DNA of 46,898 nucleotides from a virus: the IMG/VR virus record IMGVR_UViG_3300032236_000515, positions 1 to 46,898 of that record; one strand, written 5' to 3'. Shown in pieces: positions 29,900-38,112 of this stretch; the first letter of the stretch is position 1; every line of letters begins with the position of its first letter. A program made the position numbers and the translations under genes. Below the pieces are notes generated by a model that ran no database searches, had not been told where the DNA came from, and worked only from the letters and a program-made list of their open reading frames with translations.

Positions 29900-31486
29900 C
29901 TAAAAGAAAACATTCGAGGAAATCTCTACCTGCGGCATCACAAGTTCCTTAGTCAAAGAACAGGCGATAGCCAGAGAGTCCACGTAGTCATCGTGAGCAT
30001 AAGCCTCTTTAGGAGCAGCCACCATGAAGTTCGGACCTTTGTATTGAACCTCAGCGTCAGTCATCTGCTGGTAGAACTTCTTCCAAACATTCAGACGACG
30101 AGTCTTAGCGTGTGCTGGGAATGACAGCATACGGCGCTGAATCAGTTCCTGAAGATGCTTGAATCGCTTGGACTGCTCTGACTGGCTAGAGGTCAACGAG
30201 ATAACGTCGGTACGTCCACCCATCAGAATCTTGAGGCGCTGTGCTACTGCGTCACCAACACCGTTGGCGTCCACGCCCAAGGCGAGAACGTCGTAGTTGC
30301 TGAGGAAGTTCACAATCTGGAAGTACTGTTCCTCCCAGTCATCTCCCTGTAGTTCTAGCCAGTTCAAGACTCGGTGGTCGAAATACCCAAACTCATCTGG
30401 GCGGTCCCAGTCAACCCAGACCACAGTGACGATAGTGGAGTCCATCTTACGGGCAGGGTCAATGCCCACCACTACTGGAGTCTGATGCCACTGCTTTACG
30501 AGTTCCTGAGAAGTATCGCCTAGTTCATCCATCACAGTGGACGTGACGAACATGCCTCGCTCCAATAGCCACTTGCAGTTGTATGACATCTGGAACTCGT
30601 CAGAGTCCTCACCAATGCGAAGTTTCTCTTTAGCGATGTGCTTGCCGTAATCCTTGTTGACTTTCTCAACATCTCGCCAGTCCCACTGGAAATGGTTCTG
30701 TCGTGCCTTGCGCCCAGTCTGGCGACGCTTGTTCAACTGAATGGATTTATAGAAGTTGTTTTTGTTTGTTGTGGGCGTGCCAGTCTTAACCATGGTTCCC
30801 GCATAGTACGCCATCATAGGAGTAATCGATTTATCCACCATGTGGTCATCGGCTTCCTGACACTCATCGATAACTATAAGGTGGAACGACTTCGACTCAA
30901 CTTTTGCACGAGGGTTAGCGGTCATCATTGTCATGGTTGAACCAGACTTCTTCAGGCGAACAGTCTTGGTCACACCACCAATACGTTTAGCCTCGTCATC
31001 AATCTCAGGGTCACCCAGAACTTCCTGAGCAGTCTCGGAGGTGAGACGGTTCACAGTTCGACCAAATAACGTTTCAGCCTGCGACTCTGTAGGAGCAAAC
31101 AAGCCAACCCACAGACCATCTTTATACTTGCCCAATAGGTCTGGGTAAATCTTTGCCAGCAACGGCAGCAACACCATGAGCGTGGCTACTGTGTCAGCAA
31201 TAGTCTCTGACTTACCTGACTGACGTGCAGCAAGTGCAGTAATCTCGGCTCCATCACCAATGATTACAGACTCCATAACACGACGAGCCAAAGGCTTCTG
31301 ATATGGGTGAAGGTCATGCCCAACAAGGACAACCATGAACTGCATCATCTTGTCCACGATTCTATCCACGAAGGCTTGAGTTAACTCATCGGGAATGTCA
31401 TCCTCGACAGCGTTACCCTCGAACTCATGGTCCTCTTGAAAGAACTCTGGTGTGATTTCTTCAAACTTGTCTTCAAAACTAGGCAT
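29900..31486 (-). CDS. Terminase large subunit
   Basis: A 528-residue packaging motor. The ATPase domain has a Walker A motif 'ARQSGKS' at about residues 87-93 and Walker B 'LIVIDE' at 203-208, followed by the coupling segment 'KTGTPTT' at 234-240. The C-terminal RNase H-like nuclease has acidic residues D343 ('VVGIDPARK'), D406 ('GVDANGVGD') and D500/D503 ('HDDYVDSLA'). These motifs are complete, so both functions should work. No obvious small subunit is encoded beside it; the gene at 31479-31712 is a candidate by position only. Confidence 0.95.
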   Translation of the reverse strand: MPSFEDKFEEITPEFFQEDHEFEGNAVEDDIPDELTQAFVDRIVDKMMQFMVVLVGHDLHPYQKPLARRVMESVIIGDGAEITALAARQSGKSETIADTVATLMVLLPLLAKIYPDLLGKYKDGLWVGLFAPTESQAETLFGRTVNRLTSETAQEVLGDPEIDDEAKRIGGVTKTVRLKKSGSTMTMMTANPRAKVESKSFHLIVIDECQEADDHMVDKSITPMMAYYAGTMVKTGTPTTNKNNFYKSIQLNKRRQTGRKARQNHFQWDWRDVEKVNKDYGKHIAKEKLRIGEDSDEFQMSYNCKWLLERGMFVTSTVMDELGDTSQELVKQWHQTPVVVGIDPARKMDSTIVTVVWVDWDRPDEFGYFDHRVLNWLELQGDDWEEQYFQIVNFLSNYDVLALGVDANGVGDAVAQRLKILMGGRTDVISLTSSQSEQSKRFKHLQELIQRRMLSFPAHAKTRRLNVWKKFYQQMTDAEVQYKGPNFMVAAPKEAYAHDDYVDSLAIACSLTKELVMPQVEISSNVFF

Positions 31487-31712
31487 CGTTTGACCTCTTG
31501 ATTAGTTCTTCAGTAATAGCCAGAAGTACTTCGGCTCCAAGTTGTGCTTCTTTAAGCGCAGCAATGCCATCACGCTGGTGATGAACGATGTTCCTACCAA
31601 TCGTGGAAAGCGAGTTCTCTGCCCAGATAACTAGTTCAGGCGTCCCAATCCCAGAAATCCGCTTCTGCAGTTTTGTAGGCTGGGGCTGTCCAGCCCTCTT
31701 CAAAATCTTCAT
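31479..31712 (-). CDS. Small protein overlapping terminase; possible small-terminase position
   Basis: The frame of 77 codons ends 8 bases inside the terminase gene. Its second half is helical ('GIAALKEAQLGAEVLLAITE'), the first 25 residues lie inside the 3' end of the upstream gene in another frame. No good ribosome binding site precedes the ATG at 31712; a non-ATG start further in is possible. Position just before the large terminase would suit a small subunit, but there is no DNA-binding motif that I can recognise. Confidence 0.45.
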   Translation of the reverse strand: MKILKRAGQPQPTKLQKRISGIGTPELVIWAENSLSTIGRNIVHHQRDGIAALKEAQLGAEVLLAITEELIKRSNDA

Positions 31713-31956
31713 CTTTTAGTACCCGTCCTTGTATAGCGTTATTGAGCGCCGATTCTTCATCTGGCTGTACGCCAGTCCACTTACCAAAGACTAACGCCTT
31801 ATGGAAAGGCAGTCTTACTATAAGTGGGGTTGCGGTTCTAAAAGGAAACTCAATCTCTTGAGACCAACCACGAACAGCAACCTTCAACCCCCATTTTACT
31901 GGGAAGTCAATATATTGTGTGAACCTATTTTTACCGATGTTATGCACCTTGGGCAT
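31636..31956 (-). CDS. Hypothetical protein upstream of terminase
   Basis: A 106-residue protein starting 'PKVHNIGKNRFTQYIDFPVK' and with an acidic C-terminus ending in 'ADFWDWDA'. No recognised family. Its 3' end overlaps the next gene by 77 bases in a different frame. Confidence 0.5.
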   Translation of the reverse strand: MPKVHNIGKNRFTQYIDFPVKWGLKVAVRGWSQEIEFPFRTATPLIVRLPFHKALVFGKWTGVQPDEESALNNAIQGRVLKDEDFEEGWTAPAYKTAEADFWDWDA

Positions 31957-31959
31957 TGT

Positions 31960-32817
31960 TTAACTTGCTTTCTTTTGCCTATTCGCTGTAGCGGGGTTCT
32001 TGCCTCCACGCATTGCTGCGGGTCCTCTGCCCACTCTATTAGGCACAGAGAGTTTCTCTGCACCCTTTGTACCCTTGAGACCGTACTCTCCTCCAGAAGA
32101 GAACAAGGTCTGGGAAGTTCTACCCTTCTTCGGCTTCTGCTTCATCTGCTGAGTCACAGCAACACGGTACAGAGCCTGACGGATAGCAGGGTCCATGGTG
32201 TCCATGTCAGTGGCAATACCACGAGGCTTATTGATAAACAGACCATCTGTCTGCTGCTTACCACTAGGGAACCCCTTGTTTAGCCAAGGAGAGCCCTTTG
32301 AGTAGGATGCGTAAAACGCACTCCATTCGCTTTGGGACACCTGGTAATAGTTGTAGAAGGTACCATCACGGAACACTACAGTCATAGTTCCGTTATTAGG
32401 GTCCTTAGGGTCTGGCGTATAGCCAGCGGCTACTGTACGTGGACGAGCATAGTTTGTCGAAGATGTAGGGACATCCCACTGAATAAACCCTGGCTTTGCA
32501 CCATTTACGGCATTATCAATGTCTTCTTGAGTGGCAGTACCATACTCATACTGGTCTGGGTTATAGAACTTACCAGCGTTTCTATAGTTAAGTATCTGGT
32601 CTGTTTGGTTGAGATACTGACCAGTAGTGTTGTCAACCACCTGGTCGTTGAAGATACGCCCAGCAGACTTCCAATAACTTAGTCTACGGTCACCAGGTTG
32701 AAGAGACGAAAGGTCAGTGTTCTGGTCTGGACCGCCCAAGATGTTGCCAAGTTGGTTATTAATCTCGGCTTTGCTAGGGTATCTAGCACCACCTGGAGGA
32801 ACTCCCGGATTAGCCAT
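31960..32817 (-). CDS. Protein with KTSC-like domain
   Basis: A 285-residue protein with Gly/Asn/Tyr-rich N-terminus. Residues 118-182 fit the KTSC domain: 'TSSTNYARPRTVAAGY', then 'TMTVVFRDGTFYNYYQV' and 'YASYSKGSPWLNKGF'. KTSC domains occur in phages and near lysyl-tRNA synthetases, with unknown biochemical role. The C-terminus is basic (Lys, Arg, Gly). It is the first gene of the terminase transcript after the terminator at 32833-32872. Confidence 0.65.
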   Translation of the reverse strand: MANPGVPPGGARYPSKAEINNQLGNILGGPDQNTDLSSLQPGDRRLSYWKSAGRIFNDQVVDNTTGQYLNQTDQILNYRNAGKFYNPDQYEYGTATQEDIDNAVNGAKPGFIQWDVPTSSTNYARPRTVAAGYTPDPKDPNNGTMTVVFRDGTFYNYYQVSQSEWSAFYASYSKGSPWLNKGFPSGKQQTDGLFINKPRGIATDMDTMDPAIRQALYRVAVTQQMKQKPKKGRTSQTLFSSGGEYGLKGTKGAEKLSVPNRVGRGPAAMRGGKNPATANRQKKAS

Positions 32818-32832
32818 AACTCTCCTTAGACA

Positions 32833-32872
32833 AATAGACCGTGCTACCAGTTTATAGGTAGCACGGTCTATT
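32833..32872 (-). terminator. Terminator-like perfect 16-bp hairpin
   Basis: Arms 32833-32848 and 32857-32872 are perfectly complementary with an 8-base loop. The minus-strand stem ends in TATT and continues TGTC, so the T-run is short, but the length of the stem and its place right after the 32887 gene support termination. Confidence 0.7.
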
Positions 32873-32886
32873 AAAGGGCTAAATGA

Positions 32887-33534
32887 TTAGGCAGCCCATG
32901 GGGTGATGGTGATTGCAGCACCGACCGAGATGTTGCCAGCGTTAGCAGCAATGCTCTGGGTCTTGATAGTGCCAACGAGACCCTTAACGCTACCCGATAG
33001 ACCAGTCAGCGAAAGCGAAGTGGTGGTTGGGGTTGCGATAGTGAAGGTGTTGGTTGCGTTGTCAACCACGGTGTAAGTACCGTTAACAGTAGCGTCAACG
33101 TTGGTAACGACTACCTTGGTACCGATAGCGTAGGCTGCACCTGCACCCGAAGCAGTGAGGACAGCGAGACCGCCCGATGCACGAGTAACAGCAGTTACAG
33201 TCTTAGCAGTGTTGGTTGCAGCACTAGCGGTGGTGATGGTGAACTCCGAGTCGGTCAGAGTGTCAACAGCATCTACAGTCAACTGACCAAGGACGTTAGG
33301 AACTACTACATAAGCAGTGCCGCTGGTGTAAGCACCATCGTCGTTTGGAGTGTACTGTGGGTAACCGTTGTAACCGCTCTCAGCGATTGCGTGGTTGTCT
33401 AGGGTGTAGTCAAGGTTGCTTCCACCATTGTCACGACGAACGTCGTTAGGCTGCAGTGGGAAGTTACCCCATACGAAGTCAACTGCTACGTTGCCCGCTG
33501 AATCCAGCAGGTGTCCGTTCTGGTTTGTTGCCAT
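32887..33534 (-). CDS. Thr/Ala-rich virion protein, possible head decoration
   Basis: A 215-residue protein, beta-rich, Thr/Ala/Val-rich. N-terminus 'LLDSAGNVAVDFVWGNFPLQ' followed by 'PNDVRRDNGG', and a C-terminal two-thirds that resembles Ig-like or decoration domains ('VVTNVDATVNGTYTVVDNAT'). It is bounded by hairpins on both sides, suggesting a separately expressed abundant protein. A structural role is inferred only. Confidence 0.5.
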   Translation of the reverse strand: MATNQNGHLLDSAGNVAVDFVWGNFPLQPNDVRRDNGGSNLDYTLDNHAIAESGYNGYPQYTPNDDGAYTSGTAYVVVPNVLGQLTVDAVDTLTDSEFTITTASAATNTAKTVTAVTRASGGLAVLTASGAGAAYAIGTKVVVTNVDATVNGTYTVVDNATNTFTIATPTTTSLSLTGLSGSVKGLVGTIKTQSIAANAGNISVGAAITITPWAA

Positions 33535-33568
33535 GATTTATCTTTCTCTAGAGAGGTGTTTTTGTTAC

Positions 33569-33587
33569 TTCCCCGTGCACAGGGGAA
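33569..33587. other. Short hairpin between genes
   Basis: TTCCCC and GGGGAA flank GTGCACA; no T-run follows on the minus strand. It could stabilise the 5' end of the 33534 gene mRNA or weakly attenuate transcription. Confidence 0.35.
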
Positions 33588-33589
33588 AC

Positions 33590-33826
33590 CTATTGCTCTT
33601 CATTGCACTCATGCTCTGGAAGTTGATACTCGCTAAGAATCTCGCCGCAATCCTTGCAACGAAAAAAACGAACATCATCCAGTGCTTCATGCAATGAATC
33701 GCCGTGCTCAACGTCCTGCTCTGCTCGAGGAGTAATGTACAACTCGGGCGGAAAAGGACCCCTTGCTGGTTGGTAGCCATGAGGGACAGCGTGTCCCTGC
33801 ACAGCAAACTTGCGGATTAGAGGCAT
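33590..33826 (-). CDS. Small zinc-finger-like protein
   Basis: A 78-residue protein whose C-terminus 'RFFRCKDCGEILSEYQLPEH' continues 'EC', giving C-x-x-C and H-x-C ligands for one zinc. The N-terminal part is Pro-rich. Function unknown. Coupled to the preceding gene by one base. Confidence 0.55.
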   Translation of the reverse strand: MPLIRKFAVQGHAVPHGYQPARGPFPPELYITPRAEQDVEHGDSLHEALDDVRFFRCKDCGEILSEYQLPEHECNEEQ

Positions 33827-34101
33827 TACTCCTCCGTAGGAGCGTCCTCAGTTGGGGTTTCTTCGACTGCAGGCTCCTCAACCGCAGGCGTTGACTTCTT
33901 CGATTTGCTTGGCTTTACAACTTCAGCCTCTACTGCTACAGGCTCCTCAACAACTGGTGCTGGAACCTGAAGGGCAAGTAGACCTGCGTTCTTCTGCGAA
34001 GTCAAGAAACGTGGAAGGTGATACTGGCAGTAGTGGAGTAGATAACTCTCGGATACTGCGTAAGTGTAAAGAGCATCACGGGAACAGTTGGCGCAAGTCA
34101 T
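33826..34101 (-). CDS. Small Cys-containing protein with acidic Pro-Val-Glu tail
   Basis: A 91-residue protein: N-terminal 'MTCANCSRDALYTYAVSESY' with 'HYCQYHLPRFL' provides C-x-x-C and C-x-x-H, a probable zinc site. Residues 47-91 are low complexity (P-A-V-E-E, T-P-T-E). Unrecognised. Confidence 0.55.
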   Translation of the reverse strand: MTCANCSRDALYTYAVSESYLLHYCQYHLPRFLTSQKNAGLLALQVPAPVVEEPVAVEAEVVKPSKSKKSTPAVEEPAVEETPTEDAPTEE

Positions 34102-34628
34102 TACTTACCCTTTCCTCGGGACTTAATAAGCGAATCGTTAAGGTCAGATGCCTGCTTAGTTGCAGCAGCCGCAGAACGACCTCGTGCTGCACCTTCCGCA
34201 ATCTGAGCCTTCAAATCTGGGGCAGGAGCCGAAGTGGTTCCACCCAACGCTGGAAGAGTAGGTTTAGCAGGAGTGCTCTCAGCCGCCTCATGTGCAGCCT
34301 CTACGTGGTCTTCTGGGGGAGGAGTGCGGTTGCCGCCCTCATCGTGACCGCCACCCTTGCCGCCCTTAATCTTGCCCACAGTCATGCTGTGGGTTCCTGT
34401 ACGAACAGTGAAGCCACCCTTAGGAGACATCTTTGCTGCCTCACGAATAGAGGCTAAGTGATGTTCGTGCTCCTGCTGCTGTGCGTGAGCGTTGAACAAT
34501 CCCTGGATTGCAATAGCGTGAACCATGTTAGCGCCGTCAACGTGCTTGCTGACCATGCCACCAAGTTTGCGACCCGCACCAACAGTCAAGCCAGCGAGAC
34601 CACCACCACCAGTAGGTTGGAAAGTCAT
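34101..34628 (-). CDS. Gly/Ala-rich hypothetical protein
   Basis: A 175-residue protein; a Gly-rich N-terminus, a His/Gln-rich helix ('NAHAQQQEHEHHLASIREAA') and a disordered C-terminal half. Stop and start overlap neighbours. No recognised domain. Confidence 0.5.
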   Translation of the reverse strand: MTFQPTGGGGLAGLTVGAGRKLGGMVSKHVDGANMVHAIAIQGLFNAHAQQQEHEHHLASIREAAKMSPKGGFTVRTGTHSMTVGKIKGGKGGGHDEGGNRTPPPEDHVEAAHEAAESTPAKPTLPALGGTTSAPAPDLKAQIAEGAARGRSAAAATKQASDLNDSLIKSRGKGK

Positions 34629-34972
34629 TTTAGCCTCGATTCGATTTCTTCAAAACGTTTATTGCCTTCATCAAGTCTCTCATTAATCTTTTTCAGTGTC
34701 TGCTCAATCCGTTTTAGAGAATCTTTCATCGAAGAGCCACTGTTGTGCTGGAGTTCTCCATCAATACGATTTAACCGCTCCATAACACCTGGAACACGGT
34801 CACGACCTGGGGCTTCTTCTTCACCTGCCCAGTCCCTTAGGAACTGGTCTACAGCGTGCATGGCAGTGCGAGTCTTCTGTACCACAGGGCGGAACAGTCT
34901 CCAAATCACGCCTGAAGCGCCTCCTAGAGCAATAACGGCAGCAGCCCAATAAAGGATGTTTTCTTGTGCCAT
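34625..34972 (-). CDS. DUF2746-like membrane protein with coiled coil
   Basis: A 115-residue protein. One N-terminal membrane helix ('ILYWAAAVIALGGASGVIWR') is followed by 'FLRDWAGEEEAPGRDRVPGV' and 'MERL', then 'NSGSSMKDSLKRIEQTLKKI'. This is the arrangement of DUF2746 proteins of actinobacteriophages, where the gene lies in or near the lysis cassette. It could act as a holin partner or anchored regulator. Confidence 0.65.
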   Translation of the reverse strand: MAQENILYWAAAVIALGGASGVIWRLFRPVVQKTRTAMHAVDQFLRDWAGEEEAPGRDRVPGVMERLNRIDGELQHNSGSSMKDSLKRIEQTLKKINERLDEGNKRFEEIESRLK

Positions 34973-34973
34973 G

Positions 34974-35159
34974 TTATTTCCCTACTACTCTTCCGCCACC
35001 AAAGCCTTCGGAGTTCTGACGTCCTGCTCTAGCCCAGTGAAAGATGGAGGTTCTGTTATTGGATTTTGTTGCAGTGACGTTGAAAGCCCCTGACGCCAAC
35101 TCCCGCATCAAACCTTTAGGTGTGCGGTTGTTAGGAGCCAAGGGCTTTCTGTCAATCAT
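34974..35159 (-). CDS. Small basic hypothetical protein
   Basis: A 61-residue protein rich in Asn, Arg and Gly ('NNRTPKGLMRELASGAFNVT'). Coupled by one base to the membrane protein at 35159. No family recognised. Confidence 0.45.
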   Translation of the reverse strand: MIDRKPLAPNNRTPKGLMRELASGAFNVTATKSNNRTSIFHWARAGRQNSEGFGGGRVVGK

Positions 35160-35668
35160 TATGGGAGTTTAGTTGGGTCCGTGTAGTAAGTTACAGGAGC
35201 AACTGGAGCAGCAGGAGTTGGAGTTACCTCTGCGGCTGGTTCGGCAAGTTCTGCTTCTTCAGCAGCAAGTTCTGCATCGTGAGCAGCGAGGTCATCAGGG
35301 TGAATCTCTGGCTCACCGCCTGGGTGCTCCGAACCATCGAACAGGTCACCAAGGTCACCGAAGTCAAAGTCAGCAAATGCGTCCTCTGGAGTACCAGCGA
35401 CCTTTACTGCCTCTGCGACGTCCTTGTTGTCTGCTGCCTGCTTGGCAACGGCAGCACGAAAGCCTTTTTCGATGTCAGCGTCCGAAATGTCTGCGTCCCA
35501 TGCCAACTGCACACCGAAGTAGATGAGGATTGACGAGAAGACGGTTAGCACACCAGTGATGCCACCCATGAGCCAGCCCACAGTCGGTGCACCAGCAGCC
35601 ATACCTGGGATAAAGGCGAATAGGATAACACCAACGGAACGCTTAAGCATGTTCTTTAGTTTCTGCAT
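35159..35668 (-). CDS. Holin-like membrane protein with acidic C-terminus
   Basis: A 169-residue protein directly after the endolysin gene (overlap one base). A basic N-terminus precedes two probable membrane helices ('VGVILFAFIPGMAAGAPTVG' and 'GITGVLTVFSSILIYFGVQL'), then a long acidic Ala/Glu/Pro tail. Topology and position suit a holin or membrane partner of lysis. Holins are diverse and cannot be confirmed by sequence alone. Confidence 0.55.
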   Translation of the reverse strand: MQKLKNMLKRSVGVILFAFIPGMAAGAPTVGWLMGGITGVLTVFSSILIYFGVQLAWDADISDADIEKGFRAAVAKQAADNKDVAEAVKVAGTPEDAFADFDFGDLGDLFDGSEHPGGEPEIHPDDLAAHDAELAAEEAELAEPAAEVTPTPAAPVAPVTYYTDPTKLP

Positions 35669-36177
35669 TACTGTGCTCCTCCTGCAGCGGCTTTACGAGC
35701 CTTGGCTGCGGCGATATCTGCCTTGCGCTTTGCAAGGGCTTTGTCAGCGGCTGCCTTCTGGTCAGCGAGCACCTTCACTAGGAAAGCCTCTGCATCGTAG
35801 ACCTTACCGCCAAATACGCCATCCTTGTTTGATGCAAGGGTGAGGTGTAGGTGAACGCCCGACGAGGCGCTACCAGTTGTACCTGCGGTACCAATCTGGT
35901 CGCCAGACTTGACGTGAGTGCCAACCTTTAGCGGGCTTGGCTTGTCCATGTGGCAGTAACCGAAGAAACGGGTACCAACCTGGAGGACAACGACATTTCC
36001 CAGGATTCCTGAGAACTGGTTAACAACGATTACGCCATCGTTAACTGCGAAATATGGGTGACCTGCTCCAAAGCCGTTGTAGTCGGTGCCTCGGTGACCA
36101 TTTGGGTGCCACGAGTCAACTACACCGAACTTAGGACCATAGTTGAAGTGACCCTTGAGAGGGCGAGTCCAAGCCAT
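35668..36177 (-). CDS. Endolysin, M23 peptidase
   Basis: A 169-residue protein. H28 and D32 in 'HPNGHRGTDY' and H109/H111 in 'GVHLHLTL' are the zinc ligands and catalytic His of an M23 metallopeptidase; H76 lies between. M23 enzymes cut peptide cross-bridges in peptidoglycan. Residues 130-169 are an Ala/Lys-rich helix ('ADKALAKRKADIAAAKARKA') that could bind the negatively charged wall or membrane. There is no signal peptide, so release needs a holin. Confidence 0.82.
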   Translation of the reverse strand: MAWTRPLKGHFNYGPKFGVVDSWHPNGHRGTDYNGFGAGHPYFAVNDGVIVVNQFSGILGNVVVLQVGTRFFGYCHMDKPSPLKVGTHVKSGDQIGTAGTTGSASSGVHLHLTLASNKDGVFGGKVYDAEAFLVKVLADQKAAADKALAKRKADIAAAKARKAAAGGAQ

Positions 36178-36215
36178 GTAATGTTCCTTTCGGGTGAGTG
36201 TATTTCTATTGTCGA

Positions 36216-36380
36216 CTATTCGTCACGATTCCGCAGTGGAAACGTGATTACCCACAGCGCAAGCGAACCTATGATGCACCAGCCAACTACAGTCTTTGCT
36301 GAGCCTTCGAGCACAATCCATGCCACGAACATACCTAGCAAAGTCCATACCTGGTTTAGTAGGTCATTTAGGAACTTCAT
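36216..36380 (-). CDS. Small two-helix membrane protein, holin candidate
   Basis: A 54-residue product, MKFLNDLLNQVWTLLGMFVA followed by a second hydrophobic helix 'TVVGWCIIGSLALWVITFPL' and a charged end (NRDE). It ends 38 bases before the endolysin and its ATG overlaps the previous stop by four bases. Size, topology and position suit a class II holin. Confidence 0.6.
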   Translation of the reverse strand: MKFLNDLLNQVWTLLGMFVAWIVLEGSAKTVVGWCIIGSLALWVITFPLRNRDE

Positions 36381-36601
36381 TTCTCTTTCCTTCTTGTAGA
36401 TGAGCCAGAACCAGAACCTCCACCAGCACTTCTAGCAGCCGAAGCGGCAGCCATGCCAGCAGCCTGCGTCGCAACTTGGGTCACGATAATGGCAGAGATG
36501 ACTACCTTTTGAGCACGCTTACGAACTGCTTTAGGTAGGTCTGCACCAATGTTTCCCAGAGCGTTGAACGCATCTGCTAGCCCCTTGAACGCTGGTCCCA
36601 A
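36377..36601 (-). CDS. Small protein with central hydrophobic segment (TTG start)
   Basis: A 74-codon frame starting at a TTG, the only plausible start after an in-frame stop far upstream; the initiating site is therefore uncertain. It contains 'ALGNIGADLPKAVRKRAQKV' and a hydrophobic Ala-rich stretch 'VISAIIVTQVATQAAGMAAA', then a basic Ser/Gly tail. Between the secreted protein and lysis genes; may be another membrane factor. Confidence 0.45.
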   Translation of the reverse strand: MGPAFKGLADAFNALGNIGADLPKAVRKRAQKVVISAIIVTQVATQAAGMAAASAARSAGGGSGSGSSTRRKEK

Positions 36602-36654
36602 TCCTGGTATAGCAAAGATAGCGGGGGTATCCTGCTTTAAATCAGGTTGGGTTA

Positions 36655-38112
36655 TTATTTTGGGACTGGAGTGAACTTAGGCTTAGGCGCTACCTTGGCG
36701 GGAGGTGCTGGCTTTGCTGTCGGTTTCTTACTGACTTTTGCAGGAGACGTTGGCTTTGGAATCGCCGCCAATGCTGCTTTAGCCTGAACCAACTGAGTCT
36801 CGATACCACTTACAACTCCTGCCTGATTATTGATAGCGTCAAATGTCGCCTTGTACTGCGTCTGCAAAGTAAGCAGGGCGGCATCCTTGATAGCCTTATC
36901 ATCACTTGCTGTTTGCCAAGTGGCATCTGCCACAGACAAAATGTCGGTCTGTGATGATAGCGTTGCCTGTTTAGCACTTAACGTATCTAGTGCTTGGTTA
37001 TACGTAAGCGTTGCTTGGTCGTAGGCATTGCCTGCGTCGATGTAGGTCTGCAAGGCAGTCTCTTCAGCGGCTACTGCGGCGTTGTAGGTGGCAGTCTTGG
37101 CGTCCAAGACAACCTTGAGTGCGGGGTCCTTAGTGGTCACTGCTACGACTTGCTGAGTAAAGAACGATGCAGGAGCAACAGTCCACTGACCAGAGTTCAA
37201 CGGCTGGTAGTACAAAGTAGAACAAGCACCGCCAGTCCACTCGTAGAACCAAGCGTCAACGGCGTAGGACTGACCGCCAGTGAATGAGAACAGACCTGCC
37301 GAGTTAGCGCCACAGCCCTTGAGCGACCAGTCGTTTACGATTGGCTGACCAGCAATGGTCATGTAGAAGCCGTCATCGGCTTGGTTCATGAAGTAGACCT
37401 TGGTGGTGGTTGGATATGTAATGTAGCCGTGGTAGTGCAACATTACATAGTCAGAGCCACAGCCCATAATGTCGCCGCCACCCCAGTTAGCCTGGATATT
37501 AGTAACAGTAGTCGTCTTACACTTGGTATAGGCGTTATCAGACTTCTGAGGTGGATTACCGTTTCTATTGATGCCCGTGTAGACATCTACAGTTAGACCT
37601 GGGGTAGAAGGTCCACCCACAGTTACCGAACTGTTGTCGTATGCAGTCTGAGCCAGGTTCATTTGCACACCAGCAGTAGCACTGGCATCCTGCTTTGCCT
37701 GGTAATCAGCATAGGCGCTGTCTACGGCATCAGAGGCTACGCCTACAGCAGTAATAGCGTCATTGACAGCCTGCTCTGCAGCCTGCTCATCAGCGTAGGC
37801 AGCGTCGTAGTTAGCCTGCTTAGTAACGTCATCAGCGGCTGCAGTGTCCAGAGCGTCCTTAGCCTGGGTAGCAGCAGTCTGGGCAGCGTTAATAAGGTCT
37901 GCCTGACCGTTAGAGTTGTTCTGCAAATCAGTCAACTGCTGCTGAGCGGCAGCCAACTTAGTCTGCAAATCGCTGATTAGTGCCTGCTGGGCAGCCACCT
38001 GCTTGTTGTAGTCAGAAGTGCTTTGAGCAAATGCTGGAGAGGAAATAAGTAGCGGAGTGGTAAGTAGAGTGAGGGTTCCGAATAGTGCTGCGTATTTACG
38101 CAGTTTATTCAT
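36655..38112 (-). CDS. Secreted coiled-coil protein with PA14-like domain
   Basis: A 485-residue protein. A Sec signal peptide (basic N-terminus, hydrophobic core, cleavage after A29 in 'SPAFA') is followed by an Ala/Gln/Asp-rich coiled coil to about residue 165. A beta domain at about 170-310 with 'VYFMNQADDGFYMTIAGQPI' and 'YAVDAWFYEW' fits PA14 (carbohydrate-binding beta-barrel; D-D-G metal loop). A second coiled coil and a Lys/Pro-rich tail ('AKVSKKPTAKPAPPAKVAPK') follow. Signal peptides are rare on phage proteins; it may act outside the cell membrane at lysis, or bind cell-wall glycans. Confidence 0.72.
   Translation of the reverse strand: MNKLRKYAALFGTLTLLTTPLLISSPAFAQSTSDYNKQVAAQQALISDLQTKLAAAQQQLTDLQNNSNGQADLINAAQTAATQAKDALDTAAADDVTKQANYDAAYADEQAAEQAVNDAITAVGVASDAVDSAYADYQAKQDASATAGVQMNLAQTAYDNSSVTVGGPSTPGLTVDVYTGINRNGNPPQKSDNAYTKCKTTTVTNIQANWGGGDIMGCGSDYVMLHYHGYITYPTTTKVYFMNQADDGFYMTIAGQPIVNDWSLKGCGANSAGLFSFTGGQSYAVDAWFYEWTGGACSTLYYQPLNSGQWTVAPASFFTQQVVAVTTKDPALKVVLDAKTATYNAAVAAEETALQTYIDAGNAYDQATLTYNQALDTLSAKQATLSSQTDILSVADATWQTASDDKAIKDAALLTLQTQYKATFDAINNQAGVVSGIETQLVQAKAALAAIPKPTSPAKVSKKPTAKPAPPAKVAPKPKFTPVPK

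Noticed and set aside
29429-30124. Plus-strand frame of 231 codons spanning the terminase end
   Set aside because: It crosses the supported structural gene and terminase on the other strand and shows no domain.
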